From positions 24,205,342-24,269,341 of the forward strand of contig OZ038397.1 of the NCBI GenBank assembly GCA_964036045.1: 64,000 nt of DNA, written 5' to 3'. Positions 43,922 to 55,486 of the stretch are shown here, in pieces. Numbering within the stretch: the first letter of the stretch is position 1; the number at the start of each line of letters is the position of its first letter. Made by a program: the position numbers and the translations under genes. Under the pieces are notes generated by a model, which was not told where the DNA came from, did no database searches, and saw only the letters and a program-made list of their open reading frames with translations. Origin of the DNA: Eutreptiella sp. 'Long Island Sound 2002'. Lineage: Eukaryota; Euglenozoa; Euglenophyceae; Eutreptiales; Eutreptiaceae.

Positions 43922-46900
43922 TCAGGAATAGTGAATGTCTCTTGAGCCAGCGAGCTGACTGGCGGCCCTGGCAATGGCACCGTCTCTCTCCTCCTCACGT
44001 CGCATGTCTGAGTTGTACTCGTCTTGCACACGTGCTGGAAATGAGTCTTTCATGAATTGCACCATCATGGCGGGTCGAATGGTCACTTCAGTGGATTCTT
44101 GTACGTTATCGACATCTGCAATCAGCATGAAATCGGGGATCTGGTGGAATGGCCCAAGGCGTGAGTGAAAAGCATTGGTGATGAAGCCAGATATGCTGCT
44201 CGCCACTCTTTTGTTTGTGTTACGAGTACTTGTGTAGTGCCGGTAGGCTTGAAACAAGGCGAATACCGTGATGCAATATTCATCCTCCTCGCAGTCCTCC
44301 TCGCACACCAATGTATCGGGACGAACACGGTACCTTCTGGTGGAAAGGGAGAAAAAGAACTGCCATTCTGGGCTCTGGTTGCTTTGCTTGGCAATTTGTG
44401 TGAGCCTGGTGGCCGGAATACTGGTAGGCCTGAAATCGTTGATGTTCCGTTTGCGCAGCCTCCAGTAGATCGCACAAATGACCTCTGGATTGGCTGCTGA
44501 TGGATTGAATGCCCCTCCATTCACACCACAGCGCTCACTAAGCCACTTGGTCAACTGTTCGTGGTTTTCCGCGTTGGTCTTCTCGTGCCAGTGGTTGCTG
44601 CACATCACAGTGACACAACGGCGACCGGCAGGGCAATCCATGTTGGCCCCATAGAAATTGGTTGTCATCACTATGCGCATGGAATTGGGCATCATTTTCG
44701 CATCCTGATAGAGTACTCTCAGTGGGACCAGCGGTGATGTAACCACGTTGTTCAAGGGACCAATGGGGAGGCTGCCGGGCTTCACCTCATCGATCACGAC
44801 AAAGCGGGCCTGGCGGCCCTCTGTCTCACCCTTCTCTGCAAAGAAGCTCGCGACACGTTCTGTGAGGAAGCAGTCCATGAATCCCACCATGGCCACAATG
44901 AAGCTAGTGTAGACGTTCTTGCCCACCCCATGAAACTCAGATATGAGAAACAGAAACGTTAGTGGCAGCACCCCAGGGTACTGCACAAAATGTGCCAGCC
45001 AGTTCAGGTTGTACTCGCAAATTTGCGGCTCCAGGATAAGCTTTTCCAGAAAGTTCTCGAAAAACTGCACATCTGGGTGGTGTCCAAGTTCATCATAGCT
45101 TAGATCTTTGTACATGAGACTCTCAGCGAGATAATACGCCGCCAGTTCACGGGCCTCATTGAACACCCAATGCCGCTCAGAGATACAACTCAACCCATAC
45201 TTGATAGGTTTTCGCGCTGTTGGTGCGGCCCAACGTTTTTCAATCCGCAAAATACGCGGGCAAAGGTTAGCAGGCAAATGCCACTTCTCCGGGTTGGACA
45301 ACCACAGCTCAACCGCGCTCCCAGTGCATTCAATTGCTTTTCCTGCCCTGCTACGGGACAAATAGCGACATGTCAGATGGGCAAACTGAGTTTTGAAGTC
45401 CGTCTGCGTCATGATCTGGTATGTGTTGTTTTCCTTCACCCAAAGCACCTTAGAGCCATACAGGTAAAAACATTTGCAGAGGGTTGCCGCAATCTCTTGA
45501 AGCCAAGGAAGCTCCGGCCATGTTGCTTCGCTGACGCTCTCCTCGCAAGGGGCTCCAGTTGATACTTCTGGCATAGCCACACCACGGCATGTATGCCGCT
45601 TCTCTGCAGCAATGTAAAGCTCCAGCTCATGCATATCCGCGTTGCTGTAGCGAAGTGTATCCCTGCAAAAGGTACGCAAGAAGTTGTCGAAGTGTACTTC
45701 GTTCAGCTTTTTGCTTTTGGGGTCCCAGTTGTTGCGGTCCCAGTCGTTCAACACGTCATAGTGAAGGAGGCGGATATACGTGGCTCTCTTGGAATGGATG
45801 CCGGTCAGCGTACCTGTCCCCTCCCCCGCTACCGCATCGGAGGCTACCACGGCAACCAATGGTCGAGCCTCAATGCGTAACTTCCAAGCCCCCCCAAGAG
45901 TGTTCTCGCGGACGAAGTCTGCGGCCATTTGCAGGACATCTCGATCAACTCTGTAGTACCCAATAACACCATCCCAAACCAAGGGCATTGACTCTGAGAC
46001 ACGATGTGGGCTATCTGGCATCGTCTTTGCATTGTACCGTTGCACGCCGTGACGGAGAAACGCTTCTAGTAACATAGATGCTCGATGTTCCCATTCCTGG
46101 CACACCCATCCCAAAAATAGCCCTTTGGCGTTGTTCCAGGGACTGAAGGCTGCATGGGGCTTCCTTTTGATGGGTTGTTTGCTGTCCTCATCGATTGCCT
46201 CCTTGGTCTTCCGGCTGTCACTCATTTCCTTCATGCGGTCGACCATTCTCATTGCATGGCGATACAACCTTTGCATCCAACCACCCACCTCGCTGCGCGC
46301 ACAATTGGCCAGGTGTTTGAAACACGCATCTCCTTCGGCTTGCAGAGACTGGGCCACAGAACCCATAGCTTCAGTTCGATTGCGGGGTGTTTTTGCATTG
46401 AGCTCTGGCTTGAACAATTGAGCCTGCAGGTAGTCGTACAGAAAGTCATCGCTCAACTCAAAGGCAGACCCCGGGCGCACATTCTCCTCGACCAAAAGCA
46501 TCACCGCGGGCTTTAACTTGGTGTACAAGGACTTGTAATCTTTGCAGTCAGCCCAGTTCTCCACCTGGGGTTCAATGTCCCTTCTTGCCTCATCCACCAC
46601 TTGCTGAGGATCATGGTTCAGACGCCACAGGCTTGGGTACATTTCTTCGGCTTTGGCATTGCCCTTGTTGCCGTGGACCACTGTGTCCATTACGGCATAA
46701 AGAATAGCAGCGGGAGTTGCGGTGTGCCGGTAATGATAGGCTGGACCGTACACTGCACAACGAACCTCATCGGGCAGACCGACGGCAGATTCTTGTGAGT
46801 ACCAGCGACCATATTCTAATCTCCCGAGCATCATTTTCTCACTTCGAGCGTACCGCACCAGGTGAGTGCCACCTGCATGCTGACTGAGATTCTGCAAACA

Positions 46901-47221
46901 ACTGCTCCAATTCCTCGTCACTCTCGGATCTTTTTCATCTCCTGGGAACAGGCCACTGTTCATGAACTCTTGGATGTCCTTATACGCCTGAAGGTCAAAG
47001 TGACTTGGTCTTCGTGTCAATGACTGCCTCCTCTGTTTTTTCGCCATTTGCATCAAGGAGTGTGTGTCTGGAACACTCTCCATTCTTTGCCTGCTTTCGC
47101 TCACAGGCACGTTGTTGATGACGTCGTTGCAGAAGTACTCAGACGGGATGTGTGGTAGTTGATGGAAACCATCATTGCCCTGCTCAACATGTTCATGAAC
47201 GCCATCTGTTCCACTAGCCAT
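43922..47221 (-). CDS. Helicase B, intact SF3-like / D5-DUF5906-type helicase (unit 2)
   Basis: The only intact helicase of the window: 1,099 aa from ATG 47221 (ccATGG context) to a stop at 43922. Residues 1-740 have no recognised domain, but many positions are shared with helicase A (PGSAFEL 250-256, AAFSPWNN 357-364). The C-terminal ATPase has Walker A FHGVGKN (763-769), a GETEGR loop (798-803), Walker B RFVVIDE (806-812), sensor I VMTTNF (851-856) and an arginine-finger candidate AGRR (865-868), the order expected for superfamily 3 and D5-type helicases. It then has an acidic, Arg-rich tail ending in DIHYS. Expected role: ATP-driven unwinding, probably as a hexamer, at an origin. It converges on helicase A across the satellite region. 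I see no primase catalytic motif, so a primase partner would have to come from elsewhere. Confidence 0.85.
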   Translation of the reverse strand: MASGTDGVHEHVEQGNDGFHQLPHIPSEYFCNDVINNVPVSESRQRMESVPDTHSLMQMAKKQRRQSLTRRPSHFDLQAYKDIQEFMNSGLFPGDEKDPRVTRNWSSCLQNLSQHAGGTHLVRYARSEKMMLGRLEYGRWYSQESAVGLPDEVRCAVYGPAYHYRHTATPAAILYAVMDTVVHGNKGNAKAEEMYPSLWRLNHDPQQVVDEARRDIEPQVENWADCKDYKSLYTKLKPAVMLLVEENVRPGSAFELSDDFLYDYLQAQLFKPELNAKTPRNRTEAMGSVAQSLQAEGDACFKHLANCARSEVGGWMQRLYRHAMRMVDRMKEMSDSRKTKEAIDEDSKQPIKRKPHAAFSPWNNAKGLFLGWVCQEWEHRASMLLEAFLRHGVQRYNAKTMPDSPHRVSESMPLVWDGVIGYYRVDRDVLQMAADFVRENTLGGAWKLRIEARPLVAVVASDAVAGEGTGTLTGIHSKRATYIRLLHYDVLNDWDRNNWDPKSKKLNEVHFDNFLRTFCRDTLRYSNADMHELELYIAAEKRHTCRGVAMPEVSTGAPCEESVSEATWPELPWLQEIAATLCKCFYLYGSKVLWVKENNTYQIMTQTDFKTQFAHLTCRYLSRSRAGKAIECTGSAVELWLSNPEKWHLPANLCPRILRIEKRWAAPTARKPIKYGLSCISERHWVFNEARELAAYYLAESLMYKDLSYDELGHHPDVQFFENFLEKLILEPQICEYNLNWLAHFVQYPGVLPLTFLFLISEFHGVGKNVYTSFIVAMVGFMDCFLTERVASFFAEKGETEGRQARFVVIDEVKPGSLPIGPLNNVVTSPLVPLRVLYQDAKMMPNSMRIVMTTNFYGANMDCPAGRRCVTVMCSNHWHEKTNAENHEQLTKWLSERCGVNGGAFNPSAANPEVICAIYWRLRKRNINDFRPTSIPATRLTQIAKQSNQSPEWQFFFSLSTRRYRVRPDTLVCEEDCEEDEYCITVFALFQAYRHYTSTRNTNKRVASSISGFITNAFHSRLGPFHQIPDFMLIADVDNVQESTEVTIRPAMMVQFMKDSFPARVQDEYNSDMRREEERDGAIARAASQLAGSRDIHYS

Positions 47222-47804
47222 GGATTGCCTGAATCATGTACAACAAAGCATGTGAATGCAGATGGCAAGCCAATGCTGTGTGGCCTCTACCAGCAATTAG
47301 CGTAGCATGCTGACAAGTGAGCTCTGCAGGCCTCACACCAGAGCCCCCCCTCCCGATTGGTGTGCAAAGGATGCGCAACACAAAACAAGACGTGCGGACA
47401 CCGACACGTATGAACAACAAAATGACCCGCGAAATGCCTGTTGGCATGCGTATTCAGGTCTACTGAGTAACAGGCTCTATGTGCCACTTCTTCTGGCCAA
47501 GAGTGCAACCCAGACAAACAGCCATCTACCGTGACACCAACGGCGGCCCTTGGTATATTTTGCTTGTGTCTGTGGGTCTCAGTTTTTTCTTTTCACCCCT
47601 CCCCTTCACGGATCCTCTGGAGAAAGGTGTAACACCGGTAAAAAAAAGGTTTTTGCCACTTGTAAACAACAAAACAACAGTCCTGTCATACGAGCCCCCT
47701 TTCCTCCCCCCCCCCCCCCACGCGGACAATTTTTCCACATCCCTAGGGGGCTTGATAGCGGGCTCCAACCCCTGTGCAGTGTTGGGCTACAGGATTCTAC
47801 GCTA
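47222..47804. other. Spacer with 118-bp copy of the remnant C 3' end (unit 2/3 junction)
   Basis: Equivalent of 23540-24121. The repeated remnant segment is at about 47387-47505. A C-run lies at 47707-47719. No complete gene. Confidence 0.65.
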
Positions 47805-49431
47805 GAATGCTTGCCTCTTCCAACTTTGGTGAAAGTGGTGACAGTGGTGAAAGTGGTGAAAGTGGTGAAATTGGGTGAACAAGTTGAGGGAGGGGAAGTG
47901 GTTGACACCCGCTTCACCACGTTCATTGATTTCACATGAGCAAATTTCACCTGTTCCAATCTTGGTGAAGTAGGTGAAAGTGGTGAAAGTGGTGAAAGTG
48001 GTGAAATGGGTGAAGTGGGTGAAATGGGTGAAATGGGTGAAATTGGGTTACACAGGTGAATCCAGGGAACTGGGTGAACATGCTTGCCTGTTCCAACCTC
48101 GGTGAAGTAGGTGAAAGTGGTGAAATTGGGTGAACAAGTTGAGGGAGGGGAAGTGGTTGACACCCGCTTCACCACGTTCATTGATTTCACATGAGCAAAT
48201 TTCACCTGTTCCAATCTTGGTGAAGTAGGTGAAAGTGGTGAAAGTGGTGAAATGGGTGAAGTGGGTGAAGTGGGTGAAATGGGTGAAATGGGTGAAATTG
48301 GGTTACATAGGTGAATCCAGGGAACTAGGTGAACATGCGTGCCTGTTCCAACCTTGGTGAAGTAGGTGAAAGTGGTGAAAGTGGTGAAATTGGGTGAACA
48401 AGTTGAGGGAGGGGAAGTGGTTGACACCCGCTTCACCACGTTCATTGATTTCACATGAGCAAATTTCACCTGTTCCAATCTTGGTGAAGTAGGTGAAAGT
48501 GGTGAAATGGGTGAAGTGGGTGAAATGGGTGAAATGGGTGAAATTGGGTTACATAGGTGAATCCAGGGAACTGGGTGAACATGCTTGCCTGTTCCAACCT
48601 TGGTGAAGTAGGTGAAAGTGGTGAAAGTGGTGAAATTGGGTGAACAAGTTGAGGGAGGGGAAGTGGTTGACACCCGCTTCACCACGTTCATTGATTTCAC
48701 ATGAGCAAATTTCACCTGTTCCAATCTTGGTGAAGTAGGTGAAAGTGGTGAAAGTGGTGAAATGGGTGAAGTGGGTGAAATGGGTGAAATGGGTGAAATT
48801 GGGTTACATAGGTGAATCCAGGGAACTGGGTGAACATGCTTGCCTGTTCCAACCTTGGTGAAGTAGGTGAAAGTGGAGGTGAATCCAGGGAACTGGGTGA
48901 ACATGCGGTGGAACCTTTTTGGAACCCTGGTAAAACTTTGGTGGAACCCTGGTAAAACCTTGGTGGAACCCTGGTACCTTAGTGAAAGAACCTTAGTGGA
49001 ACCCTGGTAAAACCTTGGTGGAACCTTAGTAGAACCCCGGTAAAACTCCCACTTGCCTCCCACTTGGCCAGGTCTCCCACGTTATTCACCAACTTCACTC
49101 TTTTCACCTGCTTCACCCACTTCACTAATTTCACATGTGCCCCCTACTTGCCCAGGGTTGGATGACAACTGGTAAAACCTTGGTGGAACCTTAGTAGAAC
49201 CCCGGTAAAACTCCCACTTGCCTCCCACTTGCCTCCCACTTGCCCAGGTCTCCCACGTTATTCACCAACTTCACTCTTTTCACCTGCTTCACCCACTTCA
49301 CTGATTTCACATGTGCCCCCTACTTGCCCAGGGTTGGATGACAGTTGTCACAACTCTTCATTAGTTGAACCACTTCACGGTATTCACCAACTTCACTCTT
49401 TTCAGCTGCTTCACCTACTTCACTGATTTAC
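47805..49431. repeat. gtgaa / ggtggaacc / ttcac minisatellites (unit 3)
   Basis: Same organisation as 24122-25994 but one 246-bp higher-order unit shorter. The 485-codon minus-strand ORF through it is a repeat translation. Confidence 0.9.
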
Positions 49432-49956
49432 ATTCGCGACCTGTGGGAGAAGCATCGGCACATCAAGAACATGAGCCACTTGATCATGACATCCAATTGG
49501 GGGGCCAAGGGACTTGTGAACTATGAAGGAAGGAGGATTGCATTTGCAGAGTGTAGTAGTCACTGGAGTGCCCATGAGAATCAGCAGCGCAATGCAAAAT
49601 TTGTGGGAGATCTTGTGGGACTATTTGGAATGAACGGCAAATTCAGCAAGCAACCAAGCGAGCACAACCGGGAAAACATAGCATGGATTGGTAGGTACTT
49701 TCTCACCATGGACATCGAAAGTTTTCAAGTCAGAAGAATTCCACTCTGCAGGGACCAACTCCGCATGGAGAAGCAAGGCCAGAGCTTGGAATGGGGGTTC
49801 TTCATGACATTGGACAATCATTACTACGACAAGATGGTGTCCTACCATGGCACATCAATTATCCCTCATGACCTTGAAGACGTGTGGACACCGACACGTA
49901 TGAACAACAAAATGACCCGCGAAATGCCTGTTGGCATGCGTATTCAGGTCTACTGA
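49432..49956 (+). pseudogene. Helicase remnant C (unit 3)
   Basis: The protein fragment is identical to the unit 2 copy. It begins directly out of ttcac repeat; Walker motifs are absent. Confidence 0.75.
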
Positions 49957-49980
49957 GTAACAGGCTCTATGTGCCACTTC

Positions 49981-51540
49981 TTCTGGCCAAGAGTGCATTT
50001 CACATGTGCCCCCTACTTGCCCAGGGTTGGATGACAACTGGTAAAACCTTGGTGGAACCTTAGTAGAACCCCGGTAAAACTCCCACTTGCCTCCCACTTG
50101 CCCAGGTCTCCCACGTTATTCACCAACTTTACTCTTTTCACCTGCTTCACCCACTTCACTGATTTCACATGTGCCCCCCCTACTTGCCCAGGGTTGGATG
50201 ACGGTTGTCACAACTCTTCATTAGTTCAACCACTTCACGGTATTCACCAACTTCACTCTTTTCACCTGCTTCACCTACTTCACTGATTTACATGCACCTC
50301 CCACCTGCCCAGTGTTGGATGACGGTGGCTAGAACTCTTCATTGATTCAACCACTTCACCTGATTCACCAATTTCATCTGTTGCAAAAATATTCAAAGCC
50401 CCTCTGGACTGATTTACATGCACATGGTGAAGTAGGTGAAAGTGGTGAAAGTGGTGAAATTGGGTGAACAAGTTGAGGGAACTGGGTGAATATGCATGCC
50501 ACGTTCATTGATTTCACATGAGCCTCCCACTTGCCCAGGTCTCCCACGTTATTCACCATCCAGGGAACTGGGTGAACATGCTTGCCTGTTCCAACCTTGG
50601 TGAAGTAGGTGAAAGTGGCGAAAGTCGTGAAACGCATAGCTCAAATCGAGCCTCACAATGGACCACTTCACCAGATTCACCTACTTCATCATTTCCCCCG
50701 TGCTCCCACTGGTCGGGTAAGCAAACCGAACTGGCCTGAGGCTGTCTCGGAAACCTGCCCCTGGGTGCCAAGCGCATTATCCATACACCCCAAGGAAATG
50801 ATTTTTAACAGCATGACCTACTGGTAGAACAGCAATTCTACAGGAATGCGGTGACCTCACTGGTGTCGGACCATTGCGCCCACAGAAACAAAAATAGACC
50901 AGACATCAGACATCAGCATTTTTCCGTGGTGAATGTTACCTGGTTGGGAGTACACAACACTACACGAAGAGGAAGCGGCAACAACCACCCATTGCAGAAA
51001 GTGCACAAGAGGGCACTGCACACCACTTCAAGGTGCAATACAGGAGTTTGGTCCGATGCAATCGACCTGCACCACATCAACAGAGCGGAAATCCAGCAGG
51101 ATGCTGCCCCAGAGCTTTGTTCACCATAGGCAAGGATGCACGGTGCACTGGTCGAGCCATACCATACCATAACAACAACAGCGCAACTAAGCAGGGTCAG
51201 GGGTAGCCAACCAGGCGTGACTGGGTAGCGGAACAAACCAGGGTTCCCAGCAAAAAGCCGTTAGGTGCCGCCAATAGGGAAAGCACCGGTGAACATAACA
51301 TTCCGCCGCAGGGGTCCACGGGGATGGGGAGCGGGGGGGGGGGGGAGACCAACAGCAACCAACTGGCGGCAGCTGTGCAACATTTCTCGCTCTCAGGACC
51401 GCCAACCCCCCCTTCCAGTGTCTCAAACGACCCTACTTCTGATGCAGGTTAGCAGGTTAGCTTAGCAAATGGAATGAACGGTTGCCTGCTTCCTTGGGTG
51501 GAAACAGACGGCAAGGTCTGGTGGCACGGGTCACGTGGCA
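49981..51540. repeat. Minisatellite, then non-coding flank (unit 3)
   Basis: 49981-50706 is mixed-orientation ttcac/gtgaa repeat. 50707-51540 has no supported gene; a G-run lies near 51332-51344. Confidence 0.75.
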
Positions 51541-52791
51541 TCAGGGGGTCATGGAGATCAGGACTTCGTCATGCTCGGTCTCCTCGAGGTGGACAAAATT
51601 CAACCCGTCCCCCAGTGCAACAACCCCCTTGACGCGGAATTGCATCAGAGGTGGGAGCACAATCTCATTTTCGACCGGAAACATTGAAAAATCACGGATG
51701 TTTCGTGCACAACGGCTGTGCATGTGCAAATGGAACATCACCCGCGGTCCCGCCTGCCCCGTAAAAAGCTGCTGCGTCTCTAGGTCAGGACTGGTAGAAC
51801 TGAAGCCATACCAAACAACCTCCTGGCCCTTTTTGTACTTCTCAAAGTCACTCAGCAGAGCACAAACCCCCCTATACAGAAGACCCTCCCCACAGGGTGG
51901 CAGGCGCCTGAGCACCATGAGCAGACCCCAAATGTAGTCCCTCCACGGTCTTACACTATCCCGGTTGTAATCACGAAGCGCACGGTTCAGCACATGGTAC
52001 AACGATTTTTCGGGGGGCTCAAACTGCATCGTATACAGAACAATATATACGGCATCATTTACGCTGAAATCGAGATATTTACTCTCTGTGATCTCCTGGG
52101 CCTTGCGCGTGGCCTTCTTGACATATACCTTGAGAGGTGAGAGGAACGGCTCCACTGGCCGCAGTGCATCATCAATCGGCTTAATGGAGCCGCATTGCTC
52201 AAACAGAACAGACAGCGGGCTGCGGACGGATGCATCTTCGAATGTCGCGTCCATACAGCGCTGCATCAACTCAACTGGTGCCTGGGTTGGCTTTTTCGGC
52301 TCCACAGAGTACTGCTCTGCAAGTGCAATCATCCTTACATACTTGGAGTGCATGCTGTTGTAGGCCGAGGCGTCCGCAAAATCGGCAGAGTCCTCGGCCG
52401 TCATTCGCTTCTGGTTCCAATACTCTGCCTGTGTCGTCAACTTCGGAATTTCCTGGGCAAATATGCAGCCGTGCTCATTCGCCTCCCGTTCGGATTCAGC
52501 GGCTCCTGTTGCCAAGCATGCCTGCAGTGTAGAGTTGAGCTCCTTGCGCTCCTGCAGGGCTTGCAGGGCTTTGCTGTAGGCCATCTGACACTCGGTCAGG
52601 CATCTACCATACCTCGTCTCTTTCCGTTGCTCCTCCTGCTTTTGCACCTGCAATGTCCTCATCCGCTCACGGCAGGCGGTGGCTTCCGCATTGGCATTTC
52701 TCAGCATGCTCTCCAGGGCGGAAATCCTTGCTTGAATGAGCTGCAGTCTGGCATTGTCTTGCTGCTCTTCCAAATGACAAGCCTCGCACAC
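51541..52791 (-). CDS. ADP-ribosyltransferase-domain protein (unit 3)
   Basis: 416-residue frame with LLYRG, GFSSTSPD and FPVENEIVLPP all retained. Private changes are L for P just after YRGVCA (VCALLSDF) and H for P in ETEHDEV near the C-terminus. S73 is shared with unit 2. The upstream TAA is again present. Confidence 0.8.
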   Translation of the reverse strand: MCEACHLEEQQDNARLQLIQARISALESMLRNANAEATACRERMRTLQVQKQEEQRKETRYGRCLTECQMAYSKALQALQERKELNSTLQACLATGAAESEREANEHGCIFAQEIPKLTTQAEYWNQKRMTAEDSADFADASAYNSMHSKYVRMIALAEQYSVEPKKPTQAPVELMQRCMDATFEDASVRSPLSVLFEQCGSIKPIDDALRPVEPFLSPLKVYVKKATRKAQEITESKYLDFSVNDAVYIVLYTMQFEPPEKSLYHVLNRALRDYNRDSVRPWRDYIWGLLMVLRRLPPCGEGLLYRGVCALLSDFEKYKKGQEVVWYGFSSTSPDLETQQLFTGQAGPRVMFHLHMHSRCARNIRDFSMFPVENEIVLPPLMQFRVKGVVALGDGLNFVHLEETEHDEVLISMTP

Positions 52792-52836
52792 TCGCTGGCT
52801 CTCCAGCTGATGCCGTGCAGCTGTCTCGGATTGCTG

Positions 52837-53213
52837 TTACACACTCGCAACAAGCACTTGCACCTCCGCCACGCCTTCGGCTCCCAGATCTAGCAGCTCT
52901 TGAGCACCTCGCGGCTTTCCCTGTGCCGCATCGACACACTCTACGCGCAGTGCCTTTGCTGACAGCAGGTGATCGGTGAGGGCCATGTCCTTCGCTGCAC
53001 GAGCAGTGTTGACCTGTTGCAAAGCGTCGGCCAGACGGTCTTTGAGGCCCTCCTTGGCATCGGAGGTGGTTGATAGCAGCGCGTCATACTTTGTCCGTAG
53101 GGTGGAGGTTGCTTGTTCAAAGCTCTTAATTGGGAGGTGGCGGCATCAGTGCAAAGGTCGTCCGAAACCGGATCATCGATGGTCTTCACAGGTTTGGGAT
53201 CGGGTGCATGCAT
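52837..53213 (-). pseudogene. Disrupted upstream extension of the ART gene (unit 3)
   Basis: Same coiled-coil extension with the same TAA and frame change as units 1 and 2. Confidence 0.55.
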
Positions 53214-53287
53214 GACTCCTTCTTCCCATCTCGCAATTCTTGTATTTTGTCTTTCCAGTCAGGCATGCTCAAAAAGCTGAGGCAAAG

Positions 53288-53743
53288 ATTGGGATGCATG
53301 GTGGGTTGGGTGAACCATGAATGGGCATGCAGCATGGGAATCCATGGAGGATAAGGAGCTGTTCCCTTTGTGCACGAATCCGTTAGATCCGGAATTCAAT
53401 CGTTGCGCTCAAACCAGTTACGGACGTGTTACCATGTTTCGTGTGTCTGTGTTATGGCCGGAAGGCTCAAAATGGAGCCCCCCTCACTGAGCCCCCGCCG
53501 AAAGCGCCAAACCTGCCGAAAGCGCCAAACCCGCCAACAAGCCCTACCTTGTGTTGTCCCAGTCCCCTTCCAATGTACCAAAACCCCCGAGGTCCATGAG
53601 CTAAGGTCTAATGACAGATTGGCCGTCACTCCGGGAACCCTGTGCTGTGTATCTCTGTTATGTCAAATACTTGAGACATTGGGGTTGGCACCCACCCGCC
53701 CAGAATACCCCCTCCCGCAGCACAGCTCATTGGAGTACCTACC
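53288..53743. repeat. Spacer with one ttaccatgttt / gccaaacc repeat (unit 3)
   Basis: Equivalent of 4981-5436, with ggctcaaaatggagcc intact. No gene is seen. Confidence 0.7.
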
Positions 53744-55486
53744 CTAACCAAGTTCGTACTCCACCAGATCGGCCCATATTTGGTCTGGTGGGGGATCGAT
53801 GGGCCCCCAATACTGCAGAGCCCATTCCTTCGCGCCCAAGGGATAGTTTGCCTGTAGGTCACTGTAGCCGGACCGCATTACGACTACATTCGTTTCATCC
53901 ATGGGAGCCACATCGTGCCCTAGGTCCGGCACTGGTCGTTCTGAATTTCCCTCTCTGCGCATTGGGATCCAGTGGCCAATGCACTTTAAAACTCCACTTT
54001 CCACCAACTTTAGTACCTGCGCTCTTGGCATGGTTGGAAACGCTTCTTCGGCTCCATTTTGCAGAATACGACAGAACATGACACCATCGGACCCCGGCCG
54101 AAGGGTCAGGCGGCAGACATCACCCTTGGACAGGTGATCAACAGTGTGGTGCACCCAGACATGGACCGACTCTTCATCATCCTTACCCACCACCCCTTTG
54201 TGGAGTTTCTCCTTCAAACGCCGGACCGGTACCCCTGTCCGGCCATCCCATAGAATGTGTTGAATATGCCGCGATGGTGTCCTGCCACCTGTCGGTACGT
54301 CAGCACGTGGTGATTCGATCAACTTCACATGCTTACTGCAGCAGAGCGCATTCCACAAAGGCCACCACCACATCACGTGACCGAATGGATACTGTTTGTG
54401 CGCAATATCCAAATAAACCGGCCCCTTGGACATAGGTACAATTGTCTGCAGTATATCCAAAAGCAATTTTGGCTCCAACAGGCTTGCATTGTGAAGCCAC
54501 ATGCTAGTCGCAGCGGTCTTCGGCCATTGTACCCGTGACTGCTGCCATCGAACCACTTGGCGGCCGTCACCCAAAAGGTTTGCCCAGATGGCAGCCGTAC
54601 TATTGTATGTTGCCTTGGGTAACACAACACATGCATCACGGGGTATCACTGCCCTCCGCAAACTCAGTCCAAGAGGCTGATGGACGCGGTACAGGAAAAT
54701 CTTGTCACTGTTTGCACGCAAAAGTTGCAGGATGGCCCGTACGGGATCCAGTAGTTTGCTTGGTTGAAACCCGATGATGGACACCTTCCTTTCCTTCTCA
54801 CGGGGCCACAAGGTATGCGGTACTGACATGGACGTACTGGCCGGGATGACTTTCATCTTCTCCGGCGCTTGAACACCGACCTTACAGGCCCAGAGGCGAT
54901 ACCCCTCGTAGTCGTATATGCATGGCAGGGGAAGTCGATCCGGGTGTCTCAAGGTACATGCGCTGCCAAGGCTGTATGGGGAGTTCGACCAAATGGTAGC
55001 CCCAGTTCCAACAGATTGCAATACGTCAGCCGCCTGCAGTTCGGTCTGCCGCCACATTGATAATATCAGTTGGCGGTGTAAGCGCTTTCCCTTCAGGTGT
55101 TTCAGTATGAAGGAGCGAGTGGGGTTCTGGAAGAATTCACGGCGTTCTTCAGGCACATCATGTGTGGACGTCAACCAACTTTGCATGGCATCCGAGGCAA
55201 CGCACACCAAACTTTCGCCAGGTAGGAATCTGCGGTCGCTGCAATCTGGTATATGAACGTGGCACCACAGAATCCACCGTGCCCACCAAGCGTCAGCTGG
55301 CGGATCGCTCAACGGGATGAAACGTCCACAGGTCATCTCACCCAATAGCGTTTCATTAGGACACCCGTCCCTCTCGGTATACAATGGCAACGGCGCAAAG
55401 CAGTCAGCGACGGGGCCTCCACTGCAGCCCAGTACCAGATGATAGGCACGGTGACCAATGGCTACAACCAGAGATTTGGACGGCAT
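53744..55486 (-). CDS. Conserved 580-aa protein of unknown function (unit 3)
   Basis: Uninterrupted from ATG 55486. It has T for A in PLYAERDG near residue 37, but H76 and GHDV as in unit 1. Family unknown. Confidence 0.65.
   Translation of the reverse strand: MPSKSLVVAIGHRAYHLVLGCSGGPVADCFAPLPLYTERDGCPNETLLGEMTCGRFIPLSDPPADAWWARWILWCHVHIPDCSDRRFLPGESLVCVASDAMQSWLTSTHDVPEERREFFQNPTRSFILKHLKGKRLHRQLILSMWRQTELQAADVLQSVGTGATIWSNSPYSLGSACTLRHPDRLPLPCIYDYEGYRLWACKVGVQAPEKMKVIPASTSMSVPHTLWPREKERKVSIIGFQPSKLLDPVRAILQLLRANSDKIFLYRVHQPLGLSLRRAVIPRDACVVLPKATYNSTAAIWANLLGDGRQVVRWQQSRVQWPKTAATSMWLHNASLLEPKLLLDILQTIVPMSKGPVYLDIAHKQYPFGHVMWWWPLWNALCCSKHVKLIESPRADVPTGGRTPSRHIQHILWDGRTGVPVRRLKEKLHKGVVGKDDEESVHVWVHHTVDHLSKGDVCRLTLRPGSDGVMFCRILQNGAEEAFPTMPRAQVLKLVESGVLKCIGHWIPMRREGNSERPVPDLGHDVAPMDETNVVVMRSGYSDLQANYPLGAKEWALQYWGPIDPPPDQIWADLVEYELG

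Larger units (their letters stand above)
24122..47804. repeat. Tandem macro-unit 2 (complete)
   Basis: The only full unit in the window, 23,683 bp in this phase. It carries an intact helicase B, an intact ART-domain ORF, an intact 580-aa ORF and a helicase A interrupted by one in-frame TAG. It lacks one 462-bp block that units 1 and 3 have upstream of helicase A, most simply a deletion between direct repeats. Confidence 0.95.
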
